Positions 25,097-34,898 are shown, counted from the first letter of the stretch. The stretch is DNA of 64,000 bases from Kutzneria viridogrisea (GCA_014138725.1 JACJID010000009.1:186001-250000), one strand, 5' to 3'. A program made the numbers and translations. The notes: generated by a model from the sequence alone, not told the origin.

Positions 25097-26353
25097 TCAG
25101 CCGGGCAGGCCGAGCAGCTGCGGCAGCCCCGCGGGCCCGAGGCCACCACCGGCCAGGCCCGGCACCAGTGCGGCGAGGCCGCCCTGCTGGGAGGACTGCC
25201 CGTTCGCCGGGTACTGGCCCGCGCTGACGACCGGGGTCGCAGGCTTGCCACCGTAGGGGGCGTTCTGCGAGCCGCGCACGTTGACCGGGCTGCCGGTCGG
25301 CTCCGCGCAGTACGCCGAGGTGTTCAGCGGCTGCGGGCCCGTCGCGTCACCGGGGCGCTTCTGGGTGCCCTCGTAGCCCTTGGTGCACGGCGGCGGGTCG
25401 AAGATGTTCAGCGCGAGCCCGAAGTGCGCCACCCCGTCGCCGGGCACCACGGTGAAGCCGCCGGAGGCCAGCTCGGGGTAGGTGACCAGCACCTGTTCCA
25501 GCCCGTCCTTGCGGGGCAACATGATCATCGACGTGGTGAGCAGGTTCGCCACCACGTTGCCCAGGTTCACCCCGTTGTCCCGCAGCACCCCGTCCACCTG
25601 GTTGGCGGCCTGCGGGGCATTGGCGATCAGCGAGCGGATGTCCCCGTCGGAGGCGCGCAGCTGCCCGGCCAGCTGGCGCAGGCTGCCGCTGAACGAGGTG
25701 ATCGCGTTCGAGGTGTCGACCTGGCCCTGTAGCACCGTCCTGCCGTCGGCCAGCAGCGTCTTCGTCTGCGGCAGGTACTGCTGCGCCGACTTGGTGAAGC
25801 TGCTCGTCGTGTCCAGCAGCACCTGGAGGTTCGGGCCCGCGCCCTGGAAAGCCGAGTCCAGCTCGTTCACCACGGTGCGCAGCGAGTCGGTGGGCACCGA
25901 GGCGGCCAGCGCGTCCAGGTTGGTGAGCAGGCCCTGCACCGAGGGCGGGGTCTTCGTCCTCGCCTGCGGGATCACCGCGCCCGGCGCCAGGTACGGGCCG
26001 CCGTCCTTGCTGGGCCTCAGGTCCACGAACTGCTCACCGACCGCGGACCGGTCCGCGACGACCGCCTCCGCGCTGACCGGGATCTGCGTGTCGTTGGAGT
26101 CGATGTCCAGCTCCGCCTTGACCCCGTCCTTGGTCAACGTGAGCGGGCCGACCCGGCCGATCGTCCAGCCCCGGTAGGCCACCTCGGCGCCGGTGAAGAT
26201 GCCGCCGGAGTCGGCCAGCTGCACGGTCACCGCGTAGCCGCGCGGGCCGAACAGCCGGTCCACCCCGGCGTAGCGGAAGCCCGCGTAGCTGACGCCCACC
26301 AGCGCGATGAGCACGAAGCCGACGATCTGCAGCTGCACCCTGCGGGTCAGCAT
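25097..26353 (-). CDS. mceF: Mce family protein, MceF position
   Basis: 418 residues. One N-terminal transmembrane helix (LQIVGFVLIALVGVSYAGFRYAG) is followed by an MlaD/Mce domain (GYAVTVQLADSGGIFTGAEVAYRGWTIG...) and a long helical region that forms the tunnel. The C-terminal 90 residues are P-, G- and Q-rich. It is the sixth of six consecutive Mce proteins and its ATG overlaps the mceE stop by one base. Mce hexamers shuttle lipids across the cell envelope; the substrate here is not predictable. Confidence 0.93.
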   Translation of the reverse strand: MLTRRVQLQIVGFVLIALVGVSYAGFRYAGVDRLFGPRGYAVTVQLADSGGIFTGAEVAYRGWTIGRVGPLTLTKDGVKAELDIDSNDTQIPVSAEAVVADRSAVGEQFVDLRPSKDGGPYLAPGAVIPQARTKTPPSVQGLLTNLDALAASVPTDSLRTVVNELDSAFQGAGPNLQVLLDTTSSFTKSAQQYLPQTKTLLADGRTVLQGQVDTSNAITSFSGSLRQLAGQLRASDGDIRSLIANAPQAANQVDGVLRDNGVNLGNVVANLLTTSMIMLPRKDGLEQVLVTYPELASGGFTVVPGDGVAHFGLALNIFDPPPCTKGYEGTQKRPGDATGPQPLNTSAYCAEPTGSPVNVRGSQNAPYGGKPATPVVSAGQYPANGQSSQQGGLAALVPGLAGGGLGPAGLPQLLGLPG

Positions 26354-27537
26354 CAGTGCCCACCCCCCAGCAGTCCGCTGAGCAGTCCGCCCAGCCCGTT
26401 GGTGTTCGACCCGCCCGACTGCGGGGTCACCGGCAGGTTCGGCAGCGGCAACGGGGTCACCGGCTGCCCGCCGACCGTGCCCCCGGTCAGCCCGGACAGG
26501 CCGGGCAGGTTCGGGATGGCGTTCTGCCGGGACCGGCCCAGGTTCTCCAGCACGTCGCCCAGGTTCAGGTCCAGGTTGGCGTACAGGTTGGTGTAGTCGC
26601 CCTTCACCCCCGCGACCGCGGCGTCCGGGAACGGGTAGGTCAGCAGGATCTCCAGCGACTTGGGCAGCGCCTGCCCCGCGGCGGCCAGCTTGGTCAGCGT
26701 GGGTTGCAGGTCCTTCAGGTCGGCGATCAGGTCGTCCTTGCTCTTGTTGACCGTGTCCACCGCGACCCCGGACAGGGTGCTCAGCGACTGGAGCATCGTC
26801 ACCAGCTGGTCGCGCTGCTGGGTCAGCACCGCGAGGCCGGGCCCGAGGTTGTCGATAGCGCCCGCGATCTGGTCCCGCTGGCTGTTGAGCGTGCCGGAGA
26901 GCCGGTTGAGCCCGTCCAGCGCGCGGGTGATGTCGCCCCGGTGCGCGTCCAGGTTGCTCACCAGCGAGTTGACGTTGGTCAGCAGCGAGCGGATCTGCGG
27001 CTCGTTGCCGGACAGCGCGTTGTTCAGCTCCTTGGTGATGTCCTGGATCTGCCCGACGCCCCCGCCGTTGAGCAGCAGGGACAGCGCGCCGAACACCTCC
27101 TCCACCTCGGGGTTGCGGTTGGTGCGGTCCAGCGGGATCGTCGCGCCGTTGGCCAGCGCGCCGGTGCCGTTGTTCGGCGCGACCAGCTCCACGTACTTCT
27201 CGCCGAGCAGGCTGGACTGGCGCAGCTGGGCGCTCGCGTTCGCGGGCAGCTTCACGTCCCCGTTGACCGCGACGGTCACCTCGGCGGTCCAGCCGTCCTT
27301 GGCCAGCCCGATCTCGGTGACCTTGCCGACCGCCACGTCGTTGACCTTCACCCCGGCCTGCGGCACCAGGTCGAGCACGTCCTTGAACTCCACGTGCACC
27401 TGGTACGGGTGGCTGCCCAGGTCGGCACCACCGGGCAGCGGCAGGTTGTAGACCCCGCCGAACTCGCCGACCCCGCAGCCGCCCACGGCGGTCAGCGCGA
27501 GCACCGAGGCGATGGCGACTCCCACGCGGCGCTTCAC
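26353..27537 (-). CDS. mceE: Mce family lipoprotein, MceE position
   Basis: 394 residues, GTG start overlapping the mceD stop by four bases. The N-terminus MKRRVGVAIASVLALTAVGGC is a lipoprotein signal with lipobox VGGC, as expected for the MceE/LprK slot. The Mce domain (PYQVHVEFKDVLDLVPQAGVKV) and helical needle region follow. The C-terminus is P-, G- and N-rich. It is the membrane-lipid-anchored member of the heterohexamer. Confidence 0.93.
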   Translation of the reverse strand: MKRRVGVAIASVLALTAVGGCGVGEFGGVYNLPLPGGADLGSHPYQVHVEFKDVLDLVPQAGVKVNDVAVGKVTEIGLAKDGWTAEVTVAVNGDVKLPANASAQLRQSSLLGEKYVELVAPNNGTGALANGATIPLDRTNRNPEVEEVFGALSLLLNGGGVGQIQDITKELNNALSGNEPQIRSLLTNVNSLVSNLDAHRGDITRALDGLNRLSGTLNSQRDQIAGAIDNLGPGLAVLTQQRDQLVTMLQSLSTLSGVAVDTVNKSKDDLIADLKDLQPTLTKLAAAGQALPKSLEILLTYPFPDAAVAGVKGDYTNLYANLDLNLGDVLENLGRSRQNAIPNLPGLSGLTGGTVGGQPVTPLPLPNLPVTPQSGGSNTNGLGGLLSGLLGGGH

Positions 27538-28718
27538 TTGGCGCTCCCCAACATCTGGCCGAGCAGCGGCACCGGCAGTGGCGGCACCTTGCCCTGCTGC
27601 ATGGAGGTGAGGATCTGTTGGAACGAGGGCAGCGGCAGCACGCCGGTGAGCACCGGGGCGAGCTGCCCGCAGGCGTCGGAGAGCACCGGCGGCAGGTTCT
27701 TCGGCGTCACCTGGCGCACCAGGTTGCAGACCATCACGATCGGCGGCTGGCTCAGCTCGTTCAGGTCGGCCCTGGCGTCCAGCGTGCCCGAGGCCGCGTT
27801 GTAGGCGTTGGCCACGTTGCCGATGCCGGTCGGCGCCACGTCCAGGATCTCGGCCAGCGCGGCCCGCTGGTCCACCAGCACCTTGGTGACCCCGGTGAGC
27901 TTGTCCACATTGGACTTGAGCACGTCCCGGTTGTCCTTGATGAACGACTGCACCTGGCCCAGTGCACCGGACAGCTCGCGCAGCGCGTCACCGAGGTCGG
28001 CGCGCTGCCCGGCCAGGTTGCCCGACACCTGGGCGAGCTGGGTGTTGAAGCTGCGCACCTGCTGGTCGCTGTTGGCCAGGGTGGTCACGAACTTCTGCAG
28101 GTTGTCCACGGTGGCGAACAGGTCGTCCTTGGACCCGGACAGGGTCTTCGTGGCCTCACCCAGCTGCTTGATCGTGTCGCCGAGGTTCTGCCCGTTGCCC
28201 TTGAGGTTGGCCGCCGCCGTGTTCAGCAGGTCCGACAGCGCGCCGTTCTTGTTCGCGCCGTTGGGGCCCAGCGTGGTGGTGAGCTTGTTCAGGCTGTCGT
28301 ACAACTGGTCCAGCTCGACGGGCGTGGCGGTGCGTTCGCGCGGGATCGTCGCGTTGTCGGCCAGCTTCGGACCGCTGGTGTAGGCCGGGGTCAGCTGCAC
28401 GTACCGGTCGCTGACCACGCTGGGCGCGACCACCACGGCCTGCGCGTTGGCGGGCACCGAGACCGAGCGGTCCAGGGACAGCTCCACCTTCACGGTGGTG
28501 CCCTGCGGGGTCACCGAGTCGATGCTGCCCACCCGGACGCCGAGCACCCGCACGTCCGAGCCGGGGTACACGCCGACCGCCGCGGAGAAGTAGGCGGTGA
28601 CCTTGGTGCTGGTGGCCGCGGAGAACAGCCACCAGGCGGCGGTGGCCACGACCAGCGCGAGCACGCAGGACAGGGCCACGGCACGCGCGAGGCTGAGTCG
28701 CGCTCGGGTTGCTGTCAC
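27534..28718 (-). CDS. mceD: Mce family protein, MceD position
   Basis: 394 residues from GTG at 28718. This start overlaps the mceC stop as GTGA and puts the transmembrane helix (AVALSCVLALVVATAAWWLF) at the N-terminus; a longer upstream frame exists but reads into mceC. The Mce domain (TKVTAYFSAAVGVYPGSDVRVLGVRVG) and helical region follow, then a proline-rich end. Fourth Mce component of the operon. Confidence 0.93.
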   Translation of the reverse strand: MTATRARLSLARAVALSCVLALVVATAAWWLFSAATSTKVTAYFSAAVGVYPGSDVRVLGVRVGSIDSVTPQGTTVKVELSLDRSVSVPANAQAVVVAPSVVSDRYVQLTPAYTSGPKLADNATIPRERTATPVELDQLYDSLNKLTTTLGPNGANKNGALSDLLNTAAANLKGNGQNLGDTIKQLGEATKTLSGSKDDLFATVDNLQKFVTTLANSDQQVRSFNTQLAQVSGNLAGQRADLGDALRELSGALGQVQSFIKDNRDVLKSNVDKLTGVTKVLVDQRAALAEILDVAPTGIGNVANAYNAASGTLDARADLNELSQPPIVMVCNLVRQVTPKNLPPVLSDACGQLAPVLTGVLPLPSFQQILTSMQQGKVPPLPVPLLGQMLGSAK

Positions 28719-29698
28719 GGCGAGCACCCCTCGGGGTTGATCGGGCCGACCGAGGGCGGCAGCAGCCCGCAGAGGTACATGTCGAACCACCGGCCGCTGC
28801 CCAGCGTGTTGGTGAAGACCCGGTAGAACGGGGCGAGCTTGGCCAGGCCCTGCTCCAGGTTGTCCTGGTTGGCCTGCAACACGGTGCTGACCCGGTCCAG
28901 CTGTTGCAGCGCGGGCTTGAGCTGGCTCGCGTTGTCGGCGACCAGGCCCTGCAACTGCTGGGACAGCGCCTTGGTTCCCTTGAGCAGGGCGGTGATCGCG
29001 TTCTTCCGGTTGTTGATCTCACCGAGCAGCAGGTTGCCGTCCGAGAGCAGGGTCTGGAACTGCGCGTCCCGGTCGGACAGGGTCTTGGTGATCTGGCTGG
29101 TGTTGCCCAGCAGCTTGGCCAGCTGCTGGTCCCTGGTGGAGATCGTCTTGGACAGGGAGGACAGCCCGGTCAGCGCCGACTTCACGTCCTGCGGGGTGTT
29201 GCTGAAGGTGTTGGACAGCACGGTGAAGCTCTGCGCGAGCTGGTTGGTGTCCACCTGGCCCACCGTGGTCGCCAGCCCGTTGAACGCCTCGTTGACGTCG
29301 TAGGGCGAGAGCGTGCGGTTGCGCGGGATCTCCGTGCCGGGGTTGAGCGCGGTGTTGCCCTGCGGGTCCAGCGCCAGGTACTTCTGCCCGAGCAAGGTCT
29401 TGATCTTGATCGCGGCGGTGGTCTGGTCGCCGACCCAGGTGCCGTCCACCCGGAACTCGATCCTCACGTGGTCCCCGTCCAGGGCCACCGTGCGGACCTT
29501 GCCCACCTTCACCCCGGCGATGCGCACCTCGTCGCTGGGCTTGAGCCCGGCGGCCTCGGTGAAGTCGGCGGCGTAGGTCGTGCCGCCGCCGACGATCGGC
29601 AGGTCGTCGGAGAAGAAGGTGGCCAGCAGGGTCAGCGCGATCACGGTCAGGCCGACGGCCCCGATGGTGATCGGATTGCGTTCGCGGAATGGCTTCAT
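28715..29698 (-). CDS. mceC: Mce family protein, MceC position
   Basis: 327 residues from ATG at 29698, which overlaps the mceB stop as ATGA; upstream in-frame codons belong to mceB sequence in another frame. Transmembrane helix ITIGAVGLTVIALTLLATFF, then the Mce domain (TYAADFTEAAGLKPSDEVRIAG) and coiled-coil-like region. Shorter than its siblings, it lacks a long proline tail and ends near the helical domain. Confidence 0.93.
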   Translation of the reverse strand: MKPFRERNPITIGAVGLTVIALTLLATFFSDDLPIVGGGTTYAADFTEAAGLKPSDEVRIAGVKVGKVRTVALDGDHVRIEFRVDGTWVGDQTTAAIKIKTLLGQKYLALDPQGNTALNPGTEIPRNRTLSPYDVNEAFNGLATTVGQVDTNQLAQSFTVLSNTFSNTPQDVKSALTGLSSLSKTISTRDQQLAKLLGNTSQITKTLSDRDAQFQTLLSDGNLLLGEINNRKNAITALLKGTKALSQQLQGLVADNASQLKPALQQLDRVSTVLQANQDNLEQGLAKLAPFYRVFTNTLGSGRWFDMYLCGLLPPSVGPINPEGCSP

Positions 29699-30729
29699 GC
29701 CTTGCACCTCTGCTGGGTCACCGGCAGCACGGGCAGGGTCACCGGCGGGATCACCGGGGGCACCGCGATCGTGCCGCTGGCCTTGCACAGGAACACGTTG
29801 AAGAACGAGCCGTAGCTGCCGGTGCGGCCGATGGCCTCCACCTTGCCCGGCAGGAACTTCAGGAAGTGGTCGAGCAGCTCGGAGCTGTCCCCCAGGTTCT
29901 TGGACAGCGCGCCGAGCCCGGCGATGTCCTCCTTGAGTGGCTGGCGGCCCTGGTCGAGCAGGCCCGCGGTGCTGGTGGCCAGGTCGCCCAGTGCGCTGAT
30001 CGAGTCACCGATCGGCTTGCGGTCCGCCGCGAAGCCGGAGACCAGCTGCTGCAACTGCACGATCAACGTGGACAGCTGGTCGCCTCGGGAGTTCACGGTG
30101 TCCAGCACCGAGTTCAGGTTGTCGATCACCTGGCCGATCACCTGGTCCTTGCCGGCGATCGTGGTGGTCAGCGAGGCGGTGTGCGCGAGCAGGCTGTCGA
30201 TCGTGCCGCCCTCGCCCTGCAACACCTGGATGATCTCGTACGACAGCTTGTTCACGTCGTCCGGGGACAGCGCCTGGAACAGCGGCTTGAAGCCGTTGAA
30301 CAGCACCGTCAGGTCCAGCGCGGGCTTGGTGCGGTCCAGCGGGATGGTGCCGCCGACGGGCAGCACCGCGTTGGCGTCCCCACCGGCGGCGCCCTGCTCC
30401 AGGGACACGTAGCGCTGGCCGACCAGGTTGCGGTACTTGATCGTGGCGGTCACCGAGGCGGGCAGCTTCTTGCCGCCGTCAACGGAGAAGCTGACCTCGG
30501 CCAGCCTGCGGTCCACCACGCTGATCTTGTCCACCTGGCCGACCCGAACACCGGCGATGCGCACGTCGTCACCGGGGTTGAGCGAGGTGACGTCGGTGAA
30601 GCGGGCGGTGTAGTCGTTGGCCGAGCGCAGGTCCACGTTGGCGATGGTGAGCGCCAGCAGGCTGGTGGCCAGCACGGTCACCAGCATGAAGGCGAGCAGC
30701 TTGGTGAGGGGTCCGACGATCGACCTCAC
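29695..30729 (-). CDS. mceB: Mce family protein, MceB position
   Basis: 344 residues, GTG start in a GTGA overlap with mceA. N-terminal helix LLAFMLVTVLATSLLALTIA, Mce domain (YTARFTDVTSLNPGDDVRIAG, about residues 40-60 onward) and a helical segment. The C-terminus contains a short P- and V-rich stretch and ends CKA. It is the second Mce subunit; order and length agree with actinobacterial MceB. Confidence 0.93.
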   Translation of the reverse strand: MRSIVGPLTKLLAFMLVTVLATSLLALTIANVDLRSANDYTARFTDVTSLNPGDDVRIAGVRVGQVDKISVVDRRLAEVSFSVDGGKKLPASVTATIKYRNLVGQRYVSLEQGAAGGDANAVLPVGGTIPLDRTKPALDLTVLFNGFKPLFQALSPDDVNKLSYEIIQVLQGEGGTIDSLLAHTASLTTTIAGKDQVIGQVIDNLNSVLDTVNSRGDQLSTLIVQLQQLVSGFAADRKPIGDSISALGDLATSTAGLLDQGRQPLKEDIAGLGALSKNLGDSSELLDHFLKFLPGKVEAIGRTGSYGSFFNVFLCKASGTIAVPPVIPPVTLPVLPVTQQRCKA

Positions 30730-32066
30730 TTGAGCGTCACCTCCGAACCCCGGTACAGCGGGCCGAGCAGCAGGCCGCTGGCCCCGGGCACGTCAGCGGG
30801 GGCCACGGCCAGCTGCGGGCCGACGAGTGCGGCGAGCAGGGCCAACTCCGCGGGCGAGTTGGGCATGCCCACCGAGGCGGACTGCGGGCTGGTGGTGATC
30901 ACGTTCGTGGCCGTCTCCGCGGGGATGATGCCGTCGTTGACGCTGCGCGAGCCGGGCGGCGGCTTGGAGCCGTCCTTGATCGGGCCGTCCGGTGGGTACT
31001 GCGGGAACGGCACGGGGCTCGGGTTCAGCTTGTAGCAGCGGGGACCGCGCTTGTCCTCGTAGCGCGGCTCGTCCTGGTTGGGGATGTACTTGCCCCGGTT
31101 CGCGGTGATCTCGATGGTCACGTGCAGACCGGGTTCGGTGCTGCCCTGGCCGAAGGCCTGGCTGATGCGCGGCACGAAGTCGGCCAGCTCCTGGAGCAGG
31201 CACGGGTACTCCGGCGCGTACTTGGCCAGCACGTCCAGGGTGGGCTTGCTGGTGGACACCAGCTGGATCAGGTTGTTCTTGTTGGCGTTGAGGAAACCCG
31301 TCAGGTCCTGGCTGGCCGTGGTCACGCTGGCGTAGAGCGCCTGGAGGTTGTTGCGCTGGTCCACGATCGTCTTGCTGGTGACGGTCAGGTCCGAGAGCGC
31401 GTTGATCAGGTCCGGCGCCGCCTTGCTGTAGGTGTCCGAGACCGTGGCCAGCTTCTGCAGGTCGGCGGTCAGGTTCGGCAGCTGCGGGTTGATCTGCCCC
31501 AGGTAGGAGTTGAGCTGCACCAGGGTCTGGCCGAGCTGGGTGCCCCGGCCGGACAGGGCCTGGGACATCGCGGTCAGCGTGGTGGACAGCTTCTCCGGCT
31601 GCACGGCCTGCAACACCGGCATCAGGTCGGACAGCACCCGCTCCAGCTCCAGAGCCGAGCTGGACCGGTCCTGGCCGATCACGTCCCCGGCCACCAGGTG
31701 CTGGTCCCCGGGCTGCTCGGGCAGCACCAGGTTGACGTAGCGCTCGCCGAACAGGGTCTTGGGCAGCAGCTGGGCGCTGACGTTGGCCGGGATCATGTCG
31801 ATCTTGTCCGGCTGCAGGTCCAGCTCCAGCTGCGCACCGTCCCCTGTGGACGAGATCTTGCCGACCTCGCCGACGATCAGGCCGCGCACCTTCACATCCG
31901 ACTGCAACAGCAGCTGGTTGCCGATGTGGTCGGTGCGTAGCAGGACCTTCACGGTCCGGGTGAAGGTGCCCGCGTAGATGGAGATCGTCAGCCAGAACAC
32001 CAGCGCGATCACCAGCACGAAGGCCACGCCCATCAGGCGCCGACGCACCACCTTGCCCGCGCTCAT
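30726..32066 (-). CDS. mceA: Mce family protein, MceA position
   Basis: 446 residues. Transmembrane helix (MGVAFVLVIALVFWLTISIY, about residues 12-31), then the Mce domain (VKVLLRTDHIGNQLLLQSDVKV) and the helical region with the MceA-typical segment YAPEYPCLLQELADFVPRI. A proline-rich C-terminal extension follows. The ATG overlaps the yrbEB stop by four bases. It is the first Mce subunit and the longest in this operon. Confidence 0.94.
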   Translation of the reverse strand: MSAGKVVRRRLMGVAFVLVIALVFWLTISIYAGTFTRTVKVLLRTDHIGNQLLLQSDVKVRGLIVGEVGKISSTGDGAQLELDLQPDKIDMIPANVSAQLLPKTLFGERYVNLVLPEQPGDQHLVAGDVIGQDRSSSALELERVLSDLMPVLQAVQPEKLSTTLTAMSQALSGRGTQLGQTLVQLNSYLGQINPQLPNLTADLQKLATVSDTYSKAAPDLINALSDLTVTSKTIVDQRNNLQALYASVTTASQDLTGFLNANKNNLIQLVSTSKPTLDVLAKYAPEYPCLLQELADFVPRISQAFGQGSTEPGLHVTIEITANRGKYIPNQDEPRYEDKRGPRCYKLNPSPVPFPQYPPDGPIKDGSKPPPGSRSVNDGIIPAETATNVITTSPQSASVGMPNSPAELALLAALVGPQLAVAPADVPGASGLLLGPLYRGSEVTLK

Positions 32067-32899
32067 CCCGCGATCCTGACGGTCGTCGTGGTGCCCCAGA
32101 TCGCCAGGCTCAGCAACAGGTCCAGCACGGCGGTGGTGACGATGGCGGTACGCACCGCGCGGCCGACGGCCACACCGACACCCGCCGGGCCGCCGCTGGC
32201 GCGGTAGCCGTAGTAGCAGTGCACGAGGATGATCACCACGCTGAAGACCAGGACCTTGCCGAAGGACCAGAGCACGTCCACCGGTGGCAGGAACAGGTTG
32301 AAGTAGTGGTCGTAGGTGCCCGCGGACTGCCCGTAGAACTGCACCGTGATCGTTCTGGCCGCCACGTACGAGGTGAGCAGGCCGATCACGTACAGCGGGA
32401 TGACCGCGATGAAGCCCGCGATGATCCTGGTGGTGACCAGGAAGGGCAGGCTGGGCACGCCCATGACCTCGAGGGCGTCGATCTCCTCGGAGATCCGCAT
32501 GGCGCCCAGCTGCGCGGTGAAACCGGAGCCGACCGTCGCGGACAGCGCCAGCCCGGCCACGAGCGGGGCGATCTCGCGGGTGTTGAAGTAGGCGGAGACG
32601 AAGCCCGCGAAGGCCGAGGTGCCGATCTGGTTGAGCGCGGCGAAGCCCTGGAGACCGACCACGGTGCCGGTGAACACCGACAGGCCGACCATCACGCCGA
32701 TGGTGCCGCCGATCACCGCGAGCGCGCCGCTGCCGAAGCTGACCTCGGCGAGCAGGCGCAGCATCTCCCGCACGTACCGGCGCAGTGTCCTCGGGGTCCA
32801 GGCCAGCGCCCGCAGGTAGAAGGAGAGCTGGTCGCCGAAGCCGTCCAGTGTCTGCAGTGGACGGTCGACCACGCGCTTGAGGGATGCCACCGGACTCAC
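32063..32899 (-). CDS. yrbEB: YrbE-type (MlaE) ABC permease B
   Basis: 278 residues with five or six membrane segments and the MlaE/YrbE family profile. The coupling motif MRISEEIDALEVMGVPSLPFLV is present near residues 132-153. It pairs with YrbEA to form the inner-membrane channel driven by the Mkl ATPase. It overlaps both yrbEA and mceA by four bases. Start ATG/GTG region reads MSPVASLKRVVDRP. Confidence 0.95.
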   Translation of the reverse strand: MSPVASLKRVVDRPLQTLDGFGDQLSFYLRALAWTPRTLRRYVREMLRLLAEVSFGSGALAVIGGTIGVMVGLSVFTGTVVGLQGFAALNQIGTSAFAGFVSAYFNTREIAPLVAGLALSATVGSGFTAQLGAMRISEEIDALEVMGVPSLPFLVTTRIIAGFIAVIPLYVIGLLTSYVAARTITVQFYGQSAGTYDHYFNLFLPPVDVLWSFGKVLVFSVVIILVHCYYGYRASGGPAGVGVAVGRAVRTAIVTTAVLDLLLSLAIWGTTTTVRIAG

Positions 32900-33684
32900 A
32901 TCCCCTTCGCCGGGACGAGCTGCAGGTACAGCGTCGTGAGCACGAAGTTCACGAAGAACAGCAGCAGGAAGGTGATCACCACGGACTGGTTCACCGCGTC
33001 ACCGACCCCCTTGGGGCCGCTGCCGGGGTTCAGCCCGCGGTAGGCGGCCACGATGCCAGCCAGGAAGCCGAAGATGACCGCCTTGATCTCGCTGATCCAC
33101 AGGTCGGGCAGCTGGGCCAGCGCGGAGAAGCTGGCCAGGTAGGCGCCCGGGGTGCCGCCCTGCAGGATGACGTTGAAGAAGTAGCCGCCCAGCACACCGA
33201 CCACGCTGACCATGCCGTTGAGCAGCAGGCTGATCAACATCGAGGCCAGCACGCGCGGCACCACGAGGCGCTGGATCGGGGAGACGCCAAGCACCTCCAT
33301 GGCGTCGATCTCGTCGCGGATCTTGCGCGAGCCCAGGTCGGCGCAGATCGCCGAGCCACCGGCCCCCGCGATGAGCAGGGCGGTCACGATCGGGCTGGCC
33401 TGCTGGATGATCGCCAGCACACTGGCGGCACCGGTGAAGGACTGCGCGCCGATCTGCCGGGTCAGCGAGCCCAGTTGCAGTGCGATGACCGCGCCGAACG
33501 GGATGGACACCAGCGCGGTCGGCAGGATCGTGACGCTGGCGATGAACCAGCACTGCTGGATGAACTCGCGCACCTGGAAGGGCCTGCGGAACACCGCACG
33601 GGTGGTGTCCAGACCCAGTGCGAACAGCTTCCCGGTCTCCCGCAGGGCTCCCGCCCCGGGGAAGGTGGCCGGCTTGACGGTCAC
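32896..33684 (-). CDS. yrbEA: YrbE-type (MlaE) ABC permease A
   Basis: 262 residues, multi-pass membrane protein of the MlaE family. The conserved cytosolic motif RKIRDEIDAMEVLGVSPIQRLV is near residues 124-145. It begins inside the last codons of mkl (four-base overlap), which shows that the ATPase and both permeases form one translational unit. Lipid substrate is not predictable from the sequence. Confidence 0.95.
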   Translation of the reverse strand: MTVKPATFPGAGALRETGKLFALGLDTTRAVFRRPFQVREFIQQCWFIASVTILPTALVSIPFGAVIALQLGSLTRQIGAQSFTGAASVLAIIQQASPIVTALLIAGAGGSAICADLGSRKIRDEIDAMEVLGVSPIQRLVVPRVLASMLISLLLNGMVSVVGVLGGYFFNVILQGGTPGAYLASFSALAQLPDLWISEIKAVIFGFLAGIVAAYRGLNPGSGPKGVGDAVNQSVVITFLLLFFVNFVLTTLYLQLVPAKGM

Positions 33685-34898
33685 TGGCTACCTCCGCGGC
33701 GCAGCCAGCTCCTGCGGGAGCGCTGCGCGGTGGGCTGCTGCGGCGGCTCGTCCACGATGGAGCCCTGCTTGGGCTGCCACTGGGTCTCCGGCAACTCGGC
33801 CGCCCTCGGGTACGGGGTGGGCAGCTGCGCGGTCGAGGTGCTCACGGCGGGCTCGCGCACCGCGTGCGCCCCGGCACCGGCGAACACCCCGTAGTGCACC
33901 TGCTCCTCACGGGTCAGGCTGGCGATGATCGCGTCCTGGGCGCTGGACGGCAGGGTGTGCAGGATCTGCATGACCCGGTCCTTGCGCCGCTCGACGGCCT
34001 TGCGGATCGGCAGGCCCTCGGTGGGCTCGATCTGCGGCACGATGCCGGTGCCGCCACCGCCCTTGGGGCCGCCCAGGGGGCCGCCGCCACCGTTGGCCTT
34101 GAGCGCGGCGAGCTCGGCGGCGGCCTGGCCCGCGTCCTTCTCCTCGCTCATGCCGATCGGCCCTTCGCGCCGTCCCATCAGGAACTGCTCGACGACCGGT
34201 TCGGTGGAGGTCAGCAGCACCTCGCGCGGCCCGAACATGACCAGTTCGCGGCGGAACAGCATGCCGATGTTGTCCGGCACGGTGCGCGCGGTGCCGATGT
34301 CGTGGGTGACGATCAGGAACGTGGCGTCGATCTGCGCGTTGAGGTCGACGATGAGCTGGTTCAGGTAGGCGACGCGGACCGGGTCCAGGCCGGAGTCCGG
34401 CTCGTCGAACAGGATGATCTCCGGGTCCAGCACCAGTGCGCGGGCCAGACCGGCGCGCTTGCGCATACCGCCGGAGATCTCGCCGGGCAGCTTCTTCTCG
34501 GCCCCGATGAGGCCGACCATCTCCATCTTCTCCAGCACGATGCGGCGGATCTCCGCCTCGCCCTTGCGGGTGTGCTCGCGCAGCGGGAAGGCGATGTTGT
34601 CGAACAGGTTCATCGACCCGAACAGCGCGCCGTCCTGGAACAGCACTCCGAACAGCTTGCGCACGTCGTACAACTTGTGTTCGGAGCACCGGCAGATGTC
34701 GGTCCCGCTGATGACGATCTTGCCGTACTCCGGCTTGAGCAGACCGACCAGCGACTTGAGGAACACCGACTTGCCCGTGCCCGAAGGGCCGAGCAGAACG
34801 CTGATCTCCCCTGGCGGCAGGGTGAGCGTGACGTCCCGCCAGATGGTCTGCTTGCCGAAGGACTTGCTGAGGCCCTCCACGACCACCTCGACGCCCAT
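33681..34898 (-). CDS. mkl: Mkl/MlaF-type ABC transporter ATPase
   Basis: 405 residues from ATG at 34898, preceded by GAGGAGGTG. Walker A GPSGTGKS lies at about residues 38-45, the signature ISGGM at about 147, Walker B ILFDEPDSGLDP after it, and the H-loop IVTHD. A C-terminal extension of about 130 residues, G- and P-rich in part, is typical of Mkl rather than generic ATPases. In M. tuberculosis mkl is also near rplL and rpoB but away from mce genes; here it heads a full mce operon. Confidence 0.95.
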   Translation of the reverse strand: MGVEVVVEGLSKSFGKQTIWRDVTLTLPPGEISVLLGPSGTGKSVFLKSLVGLLKPEYGKIVISGTDICRCSEHKLYDVRKLFGVLFQDGALFGSMNLFDNIAFPLREHTRKGEAEIRRIVLEKMEMVGLIGAEKKLPGEISGGMRKRAGLARALVLDPEIILFDEPDSGLDPVRVAYLNQLIVDLNAQIDATFLIVTHDIGTARTVPDNIGMLFRRELVMFGPREVLLTSTEPVVEQFLMGRREGPIGMSEEKDAGQAAAELAALKANGGGGPLGGPKGGGGTGIVPQIEPTEGLPIRKAVERRKDRVMQILHTLPSSAQDAIIASLTREEQVHYGVFAGAGAHAVREPAVSTSTAQLPTPYPRAAELPETQWQPKQGSIVDEPPQQPTAQRSRRSWLRRGGSQ

